58,592 nucleotides of DNA, taken from the NCBI GenBank assembly GCA_910585205.1, contig CAJUCC010000050.1, forward strand, positions 1 to 58,592, read 5' to 3'. This document shows, one piece after another, positions 17,955 through 26,419 of the stretch; the first letter of the stretch is position 1, and each line of letters opens with the position of its first letter. Source of the stretch: an uncultured Lachnospiraceae bacterium (GTDB taxonomy: Bacteria > Bacillota > Clostridia > Lachnospirales > Lachnospiraceae). The notes under the pieces are model-generated. The model was not told the DNA's origin. It did no database searches and saw nothing but the letters and a program-made list of their open reading frames with translations. The position numbers were made by a program, and so were the translations under genes.

Positions 17955-19271
17955 TTAGTCCAGATCGGGAAAGCACCACCACGCCAGACGTTTCAGCTCT
18001 TTTGCATTCACAAACGGAATCCGCTCCGGTCCGGGCGCACCGGCGGCAGGAGGGGGTACGTCTCTGGCAATCCTCCTGATGCCGGTTGTCTTGTCAAGCG
18101 CGGTGACATCCGCCTGCCACCGCCCGTTCCCGCGTGGGCGGACGGTATTTCGGAGCTGCGCTTTCACCGGCATCGCCGAAAAAACGCCGTCAAGGTATTC
18201 GACAAGAACCCGTCCGTCCTTTACCCGATGGCAGTAAACCGTAATCCACACGTCGTCGCGGATACGAACGCCATACACATCTCCGGCAGCGGCAGGTCCG
18301 CTGCCCGCATCCGGCGATTTCGGAATCACGGCGCGGGGCAGTCTCCTGCGTGCGAGACTGCCGGCAATCGTCTGCTCCGGCGGCGGCACGGGCGCGGGGC
18401 GGTTGGTCAGATCAACGGACGAACAATCCCGATCGGGAAAGATTTTTTGCAGCGCAGCGGAATTGACACCGACCGAAGAATTCCACCAGGCAAGGGGCGC
18501 CTGCACCTCCACACGGACAGACGGGCGCTCATCCCGCTTTCCATATGTCGTGTAACACGACGCCATACCCGGATAATCATCCGTATCCAGCAGTCCGATC
18601 AGCGCCAGCGATTCCAGCAGGGAACCGTACACAAACCGATCGGAGACCGGCAGCAGTTTTTCCCGGTGCAGCGCATCGCGTATTTTCGCATACCGCGCAC
18701 CGGGCGGCGCACAGCGGATTACCGTCAGAATCGCCCGGAATGTCCATATATCGTATTCCGTCGGCACAGGACGTCGGCCCGCCTGCTCCATCTCCCTCAG
18801 TGCCAGCACATAGCCGACGGGATCCCCGTCCAGCGGCATTGCGCCGGTCATAAACCCGTACCATCTGCCTGTTATATCCACCGCCTGCTCCCGAAAACCG
18901 CAGATTATGCACGTATCTTTGCTGCCGCCGTACGGCGTATGCGGATGCGGCGGCATGACAAGCGAAATCAGTTTTGCGGGCAGCGCGCACCGCCACAGAA
19001 TGGGCGCAGACCACAATCCGGCCAGAAAAGCGTCCGCCGCCTCCCGCAGTGTCCATGTCCCGGCAAGCCGGTAAAGTTCATCCAGCAGCGCCGCATGTTC
19101 CGGCTTATACATCCGGTCCGGCATGCGGCCCGCCTCTGCCAGCTCCGCCTGCATCGCGGCAGAGATACGCGCGGGGATCCGGTGGCGGTACCGGTTCTCT
19201 TCCGTGTCAAAATATCGGTTTTCACCGTGATAAATCTGCTTCAGCAGCCACAGCCGCTCTGTTATATCCAT
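17955..19271 (-). CDS. Hypothetical protein with a CxxC motif
   Basis: I do not recognise this family. 438 residues from ATG 19271, chosen because GAGGAG lies 7 bases upstream; the frame opens 117 bases earlier without a ribosome site. The N-terminal region (about 1-110) looks helical. A single CIICGF motif lies near residue 123, too little for a zinc site alone. The middle is helical and hydrophobic (YDIWTFRAILTVIRCAPPG, YGSLLESLALIGLL). After a Pro-rich linker the C-terminal third has beta-rich sequence (VWITVYCHRVKDGRVLVEYLDG). No signal peptide. It lies between the yitT terminator and the palindromic element, so it is probably monocistronic. Confidence 0.65.
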   Translation of the reverse strand: MDITERLWLLKQIYHGENRYFDTEENRYRHRIPARISAAMQAELAEAGRMPDRMYKPEHAALLDELYRLAGTWTLREAADAFLAGLWSAPILWRCALPAKLISLVMPPHPHTPYGGSKDTCIICGFREQAVDITGRWYGFMTGAMPLDGDPVGYVLALREMEQAGRRPVPTEYDIWTFRAILTVIRCAPPGARYAKIRDALHREKLLPVSDRFVYGSLLESLALIGLLDTDDYPGMASCYTTYGKRDERPSVRVEVQAPLAWWNSSVGVNSAALQKIFPDRDCSSVDLTNRPAPVPPPEQTIAGSLARRRLPRAVIPKSPDAGSGPAAAGDVYGVRIRDDVWITVYCHRVKDGRVLVEYLDGVFSAMPVKAQLRNTVRPRGNGRWQADVTALDKTTGIRRIARDVPPPAAGAPGPERIPFVNAKELKRLAWWCFPDLD

Positions 19272-19337
19272 CCGTGCACTCCTCTCCGACACACCGGTTT
19301 TCTCCATTGTATCACACAAACCCGCAGACCGAATACG

Positions 19338-19376
19338 AAAAAGCCGGCTGCTCCGCAAAAAGGGCTGCCGGCTTTT
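19338..19376 (-). terminator. Rho-independent terminator after yitT
   Basis: Minus-strand stem AAAAGCCGGC with GCCGGCTTTTT, five bases past the yitT stop. It closes the cutC-yitT unit. Confidence 0.85.
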
Positions 19377-19380
19377 CTCA

Positions 19381-20259
19381 TTATTCAATCGGCTTCAAAT
19401 AAAACCCGCCGTAGAAATCCTGCGACTTAAATGTATTGATAATCACATGGGGATCCGCCTTGCGCATCAGTTTGGCAATATCCTGTATCTCATAACTCGA
19501 CACAACCGTATGCAAAAGGCTGATCTCTTTTCCGCTGTACCCGCCGATTCCGTCAACACGGGAAACGCCATGACGGTATTCCGCCACATAGGCTTTGATT
19601 ACGTCATCTGCCCTGGTCGTCGTAATCTGCATTGTCATCCGCTCGTAGCGGTGATAGAACGAATCGATCGTCTTAGTGGAAATAAACTGGAACAGAATCG
19701 AATATCCCGCATACTCCCATCCGAACATAAATCCGAAAATCGTAATCAGCGCCGCATTGAATACAAAGACCGAACTCCAGATCGACTTACCCCGTTTATT
19801 GGAAATATACAGAGCGACAAAGTCCACACCGCCGGTGGAAGCGTTCCCTTTCAGCGCAATAACGGTCATAATGCCATAGGAAAAACCGCCGAAGATTACG
19901 TTCAGCAGGACATCCTCAAACAACGGCTCAAAGTGCAGCGCCCGCAGGAAAAAGCTGGCAAAAAATACCTGCAGAAGCGAAAAGAATGTAAACCGCTTGC
20001 TGATACTCTTACTGCACAAGATGGCCACCGGGATGTTCAAAACCAGCATGCCCAGAGAAACCGGGAAGGAAAACCCGAAAAATGTGGACGTAATCTTTTC
20101 CACAAGAATCGCAACCCCGGTAAATCCGCTGGACAGCAGGTTGATCGGATTCATAAAAATCTGCATAATGGCCGCCTGCAGAAACCCTGCGGTCAGAACG
20201 CTGGCAAACGTCCAGGCATAGCGCGCCTTTTCATTGTTTCTTATTTTCTGAAAGTTCAT
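19381..20259 (-). CDS. YitT-family membrane protein (DUF161/DUF2179)
   Basis: 292 residues: five or six transmembrane helices in the first two thirds (about 15-180) and a cytoplasmic DUF2179 domain at the C-terminus (about 205-290; MQITTTRADDVIKAYVAEYRHGVSRVDGIGGYSGKE in part). The GNASTGGVDFVALYISNKRGKS loop is a hallmark of the family. Substrate is unknown. The start overlaps the cutC stop by 4 bases (ATGA), so the two are translationally coupled. Confidence 0.9.
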   Translation of the reverse strand: MNFQKIRNNEKARYAWTFASVLTAGFLQAAIMQIFMNPINLLSSGFTGVAILVEKITSTFFGFSFPVSLGMLVLNIPVAILCSKSISKRFTFFSLLQVFFASFFLRALHFEPLFEDVLLNVIFGGFSYGIMTVIALKGNASTGGVDFVALYISNKRGKSIWSSVFVFNAALITIFGFMFGWEYAGYSILFQFISTKTIDSFYHRYERMTMQITTTRADDVIKAYVAEYRHGVSRVDGIGGYSGKEISLLHTVVSSYEIQDIAKLMRKADPHVIINTFKSQDFYGGFYLKPIE

Positions 20260-20996
20260 ATCGTCTCAACCAGCCTCTTCACCAACGCTTCATCCACAAT
20301 TTCGTATGCATCCCTGTCGGGTTCTTCCGTATAGGAGTAGGATACGTCCGGCCCGTTGGTTGTCGGATCGCACAGCCAGCCCTTGCAGGAACTGTGTACC
20401 TGCCGGATTCCGGTTTTCTCCATCAGTTCTGCCGCATTGTCCGCATTGACGCCGCTGCCGGCCAGTATCTCTATCCTGTCACCATACTTTTTCTGCAGGG
20501 CAGCGATCCGCGCCGCGCCGTCCATGGCCTTCGGCCTGCCGCCGCTGGTCAGAACACGGTCAATTCCCATTTCGATCAGTTTTTCCATCGCCCCGTCCTG
20601 ATCGCTCACACAGTCAAACGCCCTGTGAAACACCGCTTCCCCATGATAGCGTTTTACGATCTCCACAATCGCCCGGATCTGCGCCTCGTGAAGCCCGGCC
20701 TCTTTGTCCAGACAGCCAAACGCAATGCCGTCGGCGCCGTTTTTCATCATCTGCTCCGCATCCGCCTGCATCACCGCAAAGTCGGCATCGCCATAGCAGA
20801 ATCCCGCGCCTCTGGGGCGCACCATGACAATTACCTTCAGATCCGTATGCTGCTTTGTCAGCAGCAGCGTCCCCACCGACGGTGTCAGGCCGCCCAGATA
20901 CAACGCACTGTTCAGTTCAATGCGCTTCGCACCGCCGCGGTATGCCGCCAGCGCATCCTCATAGCCTCCACAGCAAATTTCCACCACTTTTTCCAT
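20256..20996 (-). CDS. cutC: CutC-family TIM-barrel protein
   Basis: 246 residues. The CutC barrel signature is clear: VVEICCGGYEDALAAYRGGAKRIELN at the start in short blocks, then LGGLTPSVGT, VMVRPRGAGFCYGD, FGCLDKE, FHRAFDC, VLTSGG and ILAGSGVNADN. CutC was linked genetically to copper tolerance in E. coli, but direct metal binding is disputed and many members may be enzymes of unknown substrate. ATG 20996 follows AGAGGTG; the frame opens slightly upstream at 21014 with GTG. It follows mupG by 79 bases, with a perfect 8-pair hairpin between them. Confidence 0.92.
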   Translation of the reverse strand: MEKVVEICCGGYEDALAAYRGGAKRIELNSALYLGGLTPSVGTLLLTKQHTDLKVIVMVRPRGAGFCYGDADFAVMQADAEQMMKNGADGIAFGCLDKEAGLHEAQIRAIVEIVKRYHGEAVFHRAFDCVSDQDGAMEKLIEMGIDRVLTSGGRPKAMDGAARIAALQKKYGDRIEILAGSGVNADNAAELMEKTGIRQVHSSCKGWLCDPTTNGPDVSYSYTEEPDRDAYEIVDEALVKRLVETI

Positions 20997-21028
20997 ACCA
21001 TTCACCTCTGTCACATCCGATCGCCGCA

Positions 21029-21061
21029 GGCCGGACCGTCAGACAATGCCAACGTCCGGCC
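21029..21061 (-). other. Perfect 8-pair intergenic hairpin between mupG and cutC
   Basis: GGCCGGAC pairs with GTCCGGCC across a 17-base loop. No T run follows on either strand, so it is not a standard terminator; it may mark an RNA processing site or weakly separate cutC-yitT from the operon upstream. Confidence 0.45.
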
Positions 21062-21075
21062 ATAGCAAATCCGCC

Positions 21076-22164
21076 CTATATCGTCAGCGCAAAGCCGTAT
21101 GCCGGTTTGATGCAGTCCAGCAAAAGCTGCTCGCCGCCGCTCACATGTCCCACATAGTTATAGACATTGTCCGCTTTGATCTCCGTCAATACGATCATCA
21201 GTTCGCCTGCATAATGTTTCAGGTTATCATTGACGATAATCACGTCGCCCCTTGTAAAGACATCGCGGCCGCTCTTACGCGGTACGATGCTTTCGTCTTT
21301 ATATTGTACTCTCGGCCAGCTCGATCTGACAACCAGTTCATTGCAGTCGTCTCTCGACGCGTGGATCCCGCACGTAATGATTTCCTTCTCAATCGCGGAA
21401 ATCGTTTCCTCCGCATCCACTTTTATAGTGATCCGGCTCAGATCCGTCTCCGCCATTGCTTTCAGCTCCGCCTCACTGGCGAACGCATTGCCGATCAGAA
21501 AGTCATTGCACAGCCCCATGGCGTTCAGATGCCGAAGCTGCAGATCAATTGGCAGCTCACGGTGGATCTCCAGCGTCGGAAGCCCGTCATAAACCTCCCA
21601 GGGTCCATGCGTATGCGGCTCCCGGCTGGTCACAAACGCCGCATTGTTCAGTCCAAGCGGCTGATACCAGGCGTTCAGCTCCTGCCACCGCCGAAGGCCC
21701 ATACCTGTATTCCTCTGCGGATAAAAGTTACTGCAAAGGCACATATTGCTTCTGTCCGCGCCCTTTTGGATCATCACATCCAAAGCCTGCGTGGAAGACG
21801 CATTGTACTCGATCATAATGCCGTACGGATTTTTGGTGATCGCAATATCCTCGGCATCGCTGAAATGCTCATCCAGACGGACAATGTCCACACCCATCCC
21901 GGCAAAAACAGACAGATCCCGCGGTGTCGCTCCGAGCCGCCGGAAAACCGCGCCGTTTGTGTCAACGGAAACCGTCAGACCGTTATCATGTGCGACGTTA
22001 CAAAATTCCGTAAAATCGTCTTTGATTTTTTCCCTGTCCTCTTCCACCGACAGCAGGCAGGTAAACACACGCTGAAAACCGTATTTTCCCGCCAGCTTCA
22101 TATATGCATAGCAATCTTCCTTTGATGCCCGTTCCGGGTAAACGGAAATTCCAAGTCTTTTCAT
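21076..22164 (-). CDS. mupG: MupG-family 6-phospho-sugar glycosidase (DUF871)
   Basis: 362 residues with the DUF871 two-part layout. A TIM barrel (about 1-235) opens with LGISVYPERASKEDCYAYM and contains VDTNGAVFRRLG, IVRLDEHFSDAEDIA, IEYNASST and NFYPQRNTGMG. A small C-terminal beta domain (about 245-362) follows. The characterised member, MupG of Staphylococcus, cleaves MurNAc-6-phosphate-GlcNAc inside the cell during wall recycling. Here it is the last gene of a PTS/peptidase cluster and its ATG overlaps the M20 stop by 4 bases. No murQ, nagA or nagB is in the window, so the true glycoside may differ. Confidence 0.88.
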   Translation of the reverse strand: MKRLGISVYPERASKEDCYAYMKLAGKYGFQRVFTCLLSVEEDREKIKDDFTEFCNVAHDNGLTVSVDTNGAVFRRLGATPRDLSVFAGMGVDIVRLDEHFSDAEDIAITKNPYGIMIEYNASSTQALDVMIQKGADRSNMCLCSNFYPQRNTGMGLRRWQELNAWYQPLGLNNAAFVTSREPHTHGPWEVYDGLPTLEIHRELPIDLQLRHLNAMGLCNDFLIGNAFASEAELKAMAETDLSRITIKVDAEETISAIEKEIITCGIHASRDDCNELVVRSSWPRVQYKDESIVPRKSGRDVFTRGDVIIVNDNLKHYAGELMIVLTEIKADNVYNYVGHVSGGEQLLLDCIKPAYGFALTI

Positions 22165-23291
22165 CGCAATCCCTCCTGCAGTCCTTCCATCAGTTCATGC
22201 AACGCCCAGGCATAAATCTGCGTGTTTTTTTCGATGTCACAGATCCGCATCCATTCGTCCGGCATATGCCCGATTCCCTTCTGCCCCTTAAAGCTCGGGC
22301 CGAACGGCACGATATTTTTCACCACTTTGGCATAACTGCCGCCCGTGGTCGTCACCGCGCTGCCGTCCTCGCCCATAATCTCCTCATAGACCCGTTCCAG
22401 TGTCCGGATCAGATAACTGTCTTTTTCAAAGAAGACCGGATCCATATTCGAGTCCAGAATGAGAATCATATGCTCACTGCAGAGTTTGCGCAGCGCGTCC
22501 GCCATCGTATCCAGACTGTAAGAGGCCGGATAGCTGCAGACCAGCGTCAGGCCGCAGCTGTCTTCATCCTGAAACAGCTCCACTTTCCGCACCTGATTTT
22601 TTCCAAACTCCTCGTCCGCATAATCAACGCCAAGACTGACCGACAGATCATTCTGATTGAGGATAAACTGATTCATAAAGGCATACAGTTCGTCTGTCTT
22701 ATCCCGCGGAAGGCTGTAGCAGAACGCCGCCCTCCCGCGTTCCGCATAGATAACCGGATATTTCACGTCCGGCGTCCAGCCCATCAGCGGAAATTTGTGA
22801 TCCTGGAAATACCATTTCATATCCTCCATGCCCGTCTCTTCATTCGTTCCGAATATGATCTTGACACGGATGGGAAATTCATATCCCAGATCCATCAGCG
22901 CTTTCAGCGCATACATACAACAGAATGTGGGCCCTTTGTTGTCCAGCACGCCTCTGGCATATAAAACGCCGTCTTTCTCCGTGCAGACAAACGGATCCGT
23001 CTTCCAGACACCGTTGACATCCACCACGTCCAGATGACCCACACAGGCAATATAGTCTTCGGTATCCGGTCCGCAGGCCGCGATGCCCACCCGGTTTCCC
23101 ACATTTTCCGTCTCGAACCCAAGCCGCTCCGCGATGCGCAGCGCTTCGTGCAGACAATCTGCCACACGCTCTCCGAACGGCGCTTCCGGTGTGGCCGTAT
23201 CCTGCCGGGAATCCATGCTGCAGATCGTTTTGATGTCTTCCACCAGTGCCGGAACCAGTTCCGTCACATGATTTGTGATTTTTTCTTTCAT
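22161..23291 (-). CDS. M20-family dipeptidase, short PepV-like form
   Basis: Zinc-dependent cytoplasmic peptidase. 376 residues against about 470 in PepV, so the lid/dimerisation domain is reduced. Metal ligands and catalytic residues are present: H86 and D88 in GHLDVV, D117 in GVLDNKGP, E151/E152 in NEETG, D175 in TPDVKYPV, H342 in GIGHMPDE. The enzyme should be active, likely on dipeptides or short peptides. It sits three bases after the Ntn hydrolase and overlaps mupG by 4 bases, in a run of four hydrolase genes. Confidence 0.9.
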   Translation of the reverse strand: MKEKITNHVTELVPALVEDIKTICSMDSRQDTATPEAPFGERVADCLHEALRIAERLGFETENVGNRVGIAACGPDTEDYIACVGHLDVVDVNGVWKTDPFVCTEKDGVLYARGVLDNKGPTFCCMYALKALMDLGYEFPIRVKIIFGTNEETGMEDMKWYFQDHKFPLMGWTPDVKYPVIYAERGRAAFCYSLPRDKTDELYAFMNQFILNQNDLSVSLGVDYADEEFGKNQVRKVELFQDEDSCGLTLVCSYPASYSLDTMADALRKLCSEHMILILDSNMDPVFFEKDSYLIRTLERVYEEIMGEDGSAVTTTGGSYAKVVKNIVPFGPSFKGQKGIGHMPDEWMRICDIEKNTQIYAWALHELMEGLQEGLR

Positions 23292-23294
23292 TCT

Positions 23295-24248
23295 TTATTC
23301 CTCAACCGGTGCCATGCGTACGCGCATATATTCTTCCAGCCATTCCCGGGAAGCCTCCGCAAACGTGCAGTGCCCGTCTTCCTCACGGTTGACCAGATAT
23401 ACAATGGGTTCCTGTTCCCCGGTGGCAACGCTGAAGGAAAAGCCGTCAATATTCGTCGCGCAGCCGAACTCGCCCTGATTGTTCATGGCGACCACCGACA
23501 GATCGCCCGCTTCCCCGCGCTTTTCCCTTAACTTTTTATCCAGTTCGGAAACCGCCTTTTCGCAGGCTTCCTGCGGCTTCAATCCCTCTTTCATCAGGCG
23601 GACGATCTCATAAGAGATACAGCCCTTCATCAGATCTTCGCCGAGGCCCGTCGCCGTAGCGCCGCCCACTCCGGAGTCCGCATAAAAGCCGGAACCGACG
23701 ATCGGAGAATCGCCGACACGGCCGCTTCGCTTCATAAACAGACCGCTGGTACTCGTGGCAGCCGTTACCGCCCCGGACTGATCCAGGCATACCATTCCCA
23801 CCGTATCATGCCCGTCATAGGGCCGCAGCTCCTGATCCAGTTCTTTTTTCTTTTTGCGGTAGAAAGCCTTTGCCCGGTCCGTGAGCATTTCCTTTTCTTC
23901 GAATTGCCGTTCACGGGCATATTTCTCCGCACCCGCGCCTACCAGCACATTGTTGACCTTTTCCTCGCTGAGTTTTCTGGCAATGCTGACCGGATTGGCA
24001 AAATCTTTGATCGCTCCCAGCGCGCCCACACTCATCGTATCACCGTCCATATAGCCGGCATCCAGCTCTACGATCTGTTCCTCGTTCGGCAGACCGCCAT
24101 AACCCACCGATTTATAATACGGAAAATCCTCTACCGCACGGATGGCGGTCTCAATCGCGCTTCCCGCACTCTCTCCCTTTTGCAGCATATCATATGCCAG
24201 CTCGATTCCTTCCTTTGCCATTCTCCATGTGGCGATTATTCCATACAT
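23295..24248 (-). CDS. Glycosylasparaginase-like Ntn hydrolase
   Basis: Isoaspartyl peptidase/asparaginase superfamily, made as a precursor that cleaves itself to expose a Thr. The self-cleavage site is HDTVGMV with T149 as the new N-terminus of the beta chain. The substrate loop RVGDSPIVGSGFYAD (177-191) and GGATATGLGED match glycosylasparaginases (cleaving GlcNAc-Asn) more closely than plant-type isoaspartyl peptidases; this is judged from remembered family sequences. 317 residues from ATG 24248, which has AAAGGAGG upstream; the start overlaps the M42 gene by 13 bases. No signal peptide, so it acts in the cytoplasm, unlike the lysosomal or periplasmic relatives. Confidence 0.85.
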   Translation of the reverse strand: MYGIIATWRMAKEGIELAYDMLQKGESAGSAIETAIRAVEDFPYYKSVGYGGLPNEEQIVELDAGYMDGDTMSVGALGAIKDFANPVSIARKLSEEKVNNVLVGAGAEKYARERQFEEKEMLTDRAKAFYRKKKKELDQELRPYDGHDTVGMVCLDQSGAVTAATSTSGLFMKRSGRVGDSPIVGSGFYADSGVGGATATGLGEDLMKGCISYEIVRLMKEGLKPQEACEKAVSELDKKLREKRGEAGDLSVVAMNNQGEFGCATNIDGFSFSVATGEQEPIVYLVNREEDGHCTFAEASREWLEEYMRVRMAPVEE

Positions 24249-25291
24249 AGCTTTTCCTCCTTTATATCTCTGACCAGTTCGCAGATCAGCCGGATACATG
24301 CCTCCACGTCATCTGCATGAATCATGCTGTGATGCGTATGCATATACCGGATGGGAATGGACAGCGTCATATTGATAACCCCGTCAAACGCCTTGTGTAT
24401 ATTGCCGGAGTCCGTCCCACCCTTGTTAAATACCGCATACTGACAGGGAATGTCATGCTTCTCACAGATACTTTCCACATACCGCACCAGCGCCCTGGGC
24501 GCAATGGAGTTGGAGTCAATCATGGAAAGCACGACGCCTCCGCCCAGACTGCAGATATTATGATTCGCCGGCGTATCACCGGCCAGCGTCATGTCAATGG
24601 CAAACGCGATGTCGGGATGTACCGTCTCCACGGCGGTCCTTGCGCCGCGCAGCCCCGGCTCCTCCTGCACGGTATTGGCCAGATACAGGGGCGCATGCAC
24701 CGCATCCCGCAGCCGCTGCGCCACCTCTGTCATTATATAGTTCCCGATGCGGTCGTCAAACGCCTTGCAGCAGAGATATTTGGGATTGTTCATCACCGCA
24801 AAATGCGCCTGCGGCGTTATCATATCTCCCACGGCGATGCCCAGAGAGAGCACTTCCTCCCGGCTTCCCACGCCCGCATCCAGATAGACGTCTTCTATGG
24901 GAACCGTTTTGCTGCGGATTTCCTGCGGCAGTCCGTGTGTCGCCATGCTTCCCATCAGCGCCGGATACTGCCTGCGGTCTTTGGTGACAATCGTATACCA
25001 TTGCCCCAGAACCATATGGCTCCACCAGCTTCCGATCGGCCGTACCCGGAGAAATCCGTTGTCATCGATGTGCTCCACCATAAATCCCACTTCATCCATA
25101 TGGGCCGCAACCATAATCCGGGGCCCCTGCTGCTCCGGACACTTGACCGCGACCACACTTCCCAGACGGTCTCTGCTACAGGTGAGGCCAAGACGCTCAT
25201 ATTCCTCGGTAAGTACCTCTCCCACTTCCTGCTCAAAAGAAGAGATCCCACAGGCGGAACATATCCTTTCCAGTTTTTCCAAATCAATCAT
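24236..25291 (-). CDS. M42-family metallo-aminopeptidase
   Basis: Glutamyl aminopeptidase/deblocking type that builds large tetrahedral cytoplasmic particles. All ligands are visible: H64 and D66 in AHMDEVGF, D179 in KAFDDRIGN, the catalytic E210 and E211 in VQEEPGLRGA, D233 in AIDMTLAGD, and the C-terminal His cluster in YMHTHHSMIH. 351 residues is standard. The start is ATG 25291; the ribosome site is weak, and TTG 25309 or GTG 25300 are possible. It is one base from its degenerate paralogue, suggesting strict co-expression. Confidence 0.92.
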   Translation of the reverse strand: MIDLEKLERICSACGISSFEQEVGEVLTEEYERLGLTCSRDRLGSVVAVKCPEQQGPRIMVAAHMDEVGFMVEHIDDNGFLRVRPIGSWWSHMVLGQWYTIVTKDRRQYPALMGSMATHGLPQEIRSKTVPIEDVYLDAGVGSREEVLSLGIAVGDMITPQAHFAVMNNPKYLCCKAFDDRIGNYIMTEVAQRLRDAVHAPLYLANTVQEEPGLRGARTAVETVHPDIAFAIDMTLAGDTPANHNICSLGGGVVLSMIDSNSIAPRALVRYVESICEKHDIPCQYAVFNKGGTDSGNIHKAFDGVINMTLSIPIRYMHTHHSMIHADDVEACIRLICELVRDIKEEKLCME

Positions 25292-25292
25292 C

Positions 25293-26309
25293 TTAATCAC
25301 CCATTCCAAATCCCGTTATCTTCTCCGCATTTATGGTATGCAGATACGCAATAAGGCTGTCTGTCAGTGTATCCACATCCGCGGCTCTGCAAATCTCACT
25401 GGCACTTCCCACATTGTCCATGGCAATGCCCACACTGACCGCAGGCGTCCCTTTCAGTGTCTTGTGAATAAACGAGCCGTCGTTACCCATTATCCCAAAA
25501 TAAGACTTTGTCTCGGTCTTATCCGCAAAATCATGCAAAAGCGTCTGTGACGGCAGCATCTGGCGGTCATAATACCCGAGAATCACGCCGTCCCCGGTCC
25601 GAACCTTCCGCTTTGCCGTATCAAACGCCGTCAGCGCAATCGCCGCGTCAGGGCGGATCACATATGTGGCCGTCTTCGTCCCCCGATACCCGATCACAGA
25701 CTGCGCAATGCCGCCCACCGCCAGATGAAAGTCAAATTCCGCATCCTGCAGCCGTTCCAGAAGCGCTGCTGTCACCTCATTGAAAACGCGCGGAAACAGC
25801 GCTTTTGACAATATCATACCGTTGCTTTCCCGGAATGCACTGCCGTATCCGGCCAGATCACCGGGACGGATGACATCCTTGATCTCATCGTACGTAAGGC
25901 CGCAGGTGATGGACAGATCTTCCGCGTTTTTCACCTCACAGGAATCTTCCAGCGCCTTCTTGTCCATACAGATAACACCGTCAATGCAGGTGTCCTCCCG
26001 TGTCAGAATGCGCACGCGCTGATGCAGCAGCGAACTGCATGCGATATTTTCCAGCGGAATAAAGGAAAGTGTCCCTTCTTTTTTTACTTCCGAAATCATC
26101 AGTCCCACCTCGTCCAGCGGGGAAGCGATCATAAACGTGGGGGCATCTGGATTCTTTGCTTTTTTTATGGCAAAGATCGATCCCAGACGATCGCGCTTGA
26201 TTTCATCACACAGAGGTTCATAGCAGGAACGAAGCATTTTTGCAACCCCATGCTCCGCGCTGCTGACCCCGAAACTGTTACATAGTTTTTCTAATCTCCC
26301 AGTGTTCAT
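25293..26309 (-). CDS. Degenerate M42-family paralogue, predicted inactive
   Basis: 338 residues that align along the full length with the neighbouring M42 peptidase but lack its active site. AHMDEVGF is ASPLDEVGL (H to P64), KAFDDRIG is KALFPRVF (DD to F172-P173), VQEEPGLRGA is AVGGIAQSVIG (both Glu lost), AIDMT is ALTAF, and the C-terminal His cluster is DNVGSASEI. Fold landmarks such as RDRLGS, DEVG and the IHK helix remain and the frame is intact over 1 kb, so it is not a decaying pseudogene. M42 enzymes form 12-subunit shells; a structural or regulatory subunit is plausible. ATG 26309 has AAAAGGAGAAGT upstream. Confidence 0.85.
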   Translation of the reverse strand: MNTGRLEKLCNSFGVSSAEHGVAKMLRSCYEPLCDEIKRDRLGSIFAIKKAKNPDAPTFMIASPLDEVGLMISEVKKEGTLSFIPLENIACSSLLHQRVRILTREDTCIDGVICMDKKALEDSCEVKNAEDLSITCGLTYDEIKDVIRPGDLAGYGSAFRESNGMILSKALFPRVFNEVTAALLERLQDAEFDFHLAVGGIAQSVIGYRGTKTATYVIRPDAAIALTAFDTAKRKVRTGDGVILGYYDRQMLPSQTLLHDFADKTETKSYFGIMGNDGSFIHKTLKGTPAVSVGIAMDNVGSASEICRAADVDTLTDSLIAYLHTINAEKITGFGMGD

Positions 26310-26321
26310 ACTTCTCCTTTT

Positions 26322-26370
26322 AAAAGCCGCCGCAAAATTCATCCTGAAAGTTCATTTTGCGGCGGCTTTT
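26322..26370 (-). terminator. Strong hairpin/terminator inside the PTS-peptidase cluster
   Basis: A perfect 17-pair stem, AAAAGCCGCCGCAAAAT with ATTTTGCGGCGGCTTTT, ends in a short T run just before the ribosome site of the degenerate M42 gene. It should reduce transcription from the PTS half into the peptidase half. Confidence 0.8.
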
Positions 26371-26419
26371 CTGTCATATCATATACCCGGTCAAATATCC
26401 GTCCGCAAGTGTCAGGATA

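Noticed and set aside
25293..26309. Pseudogene call for the degenerate M42 gene.
   Set aside because: The frame is intact at full length with a good ribosome site, and only catalytic positions are altered.
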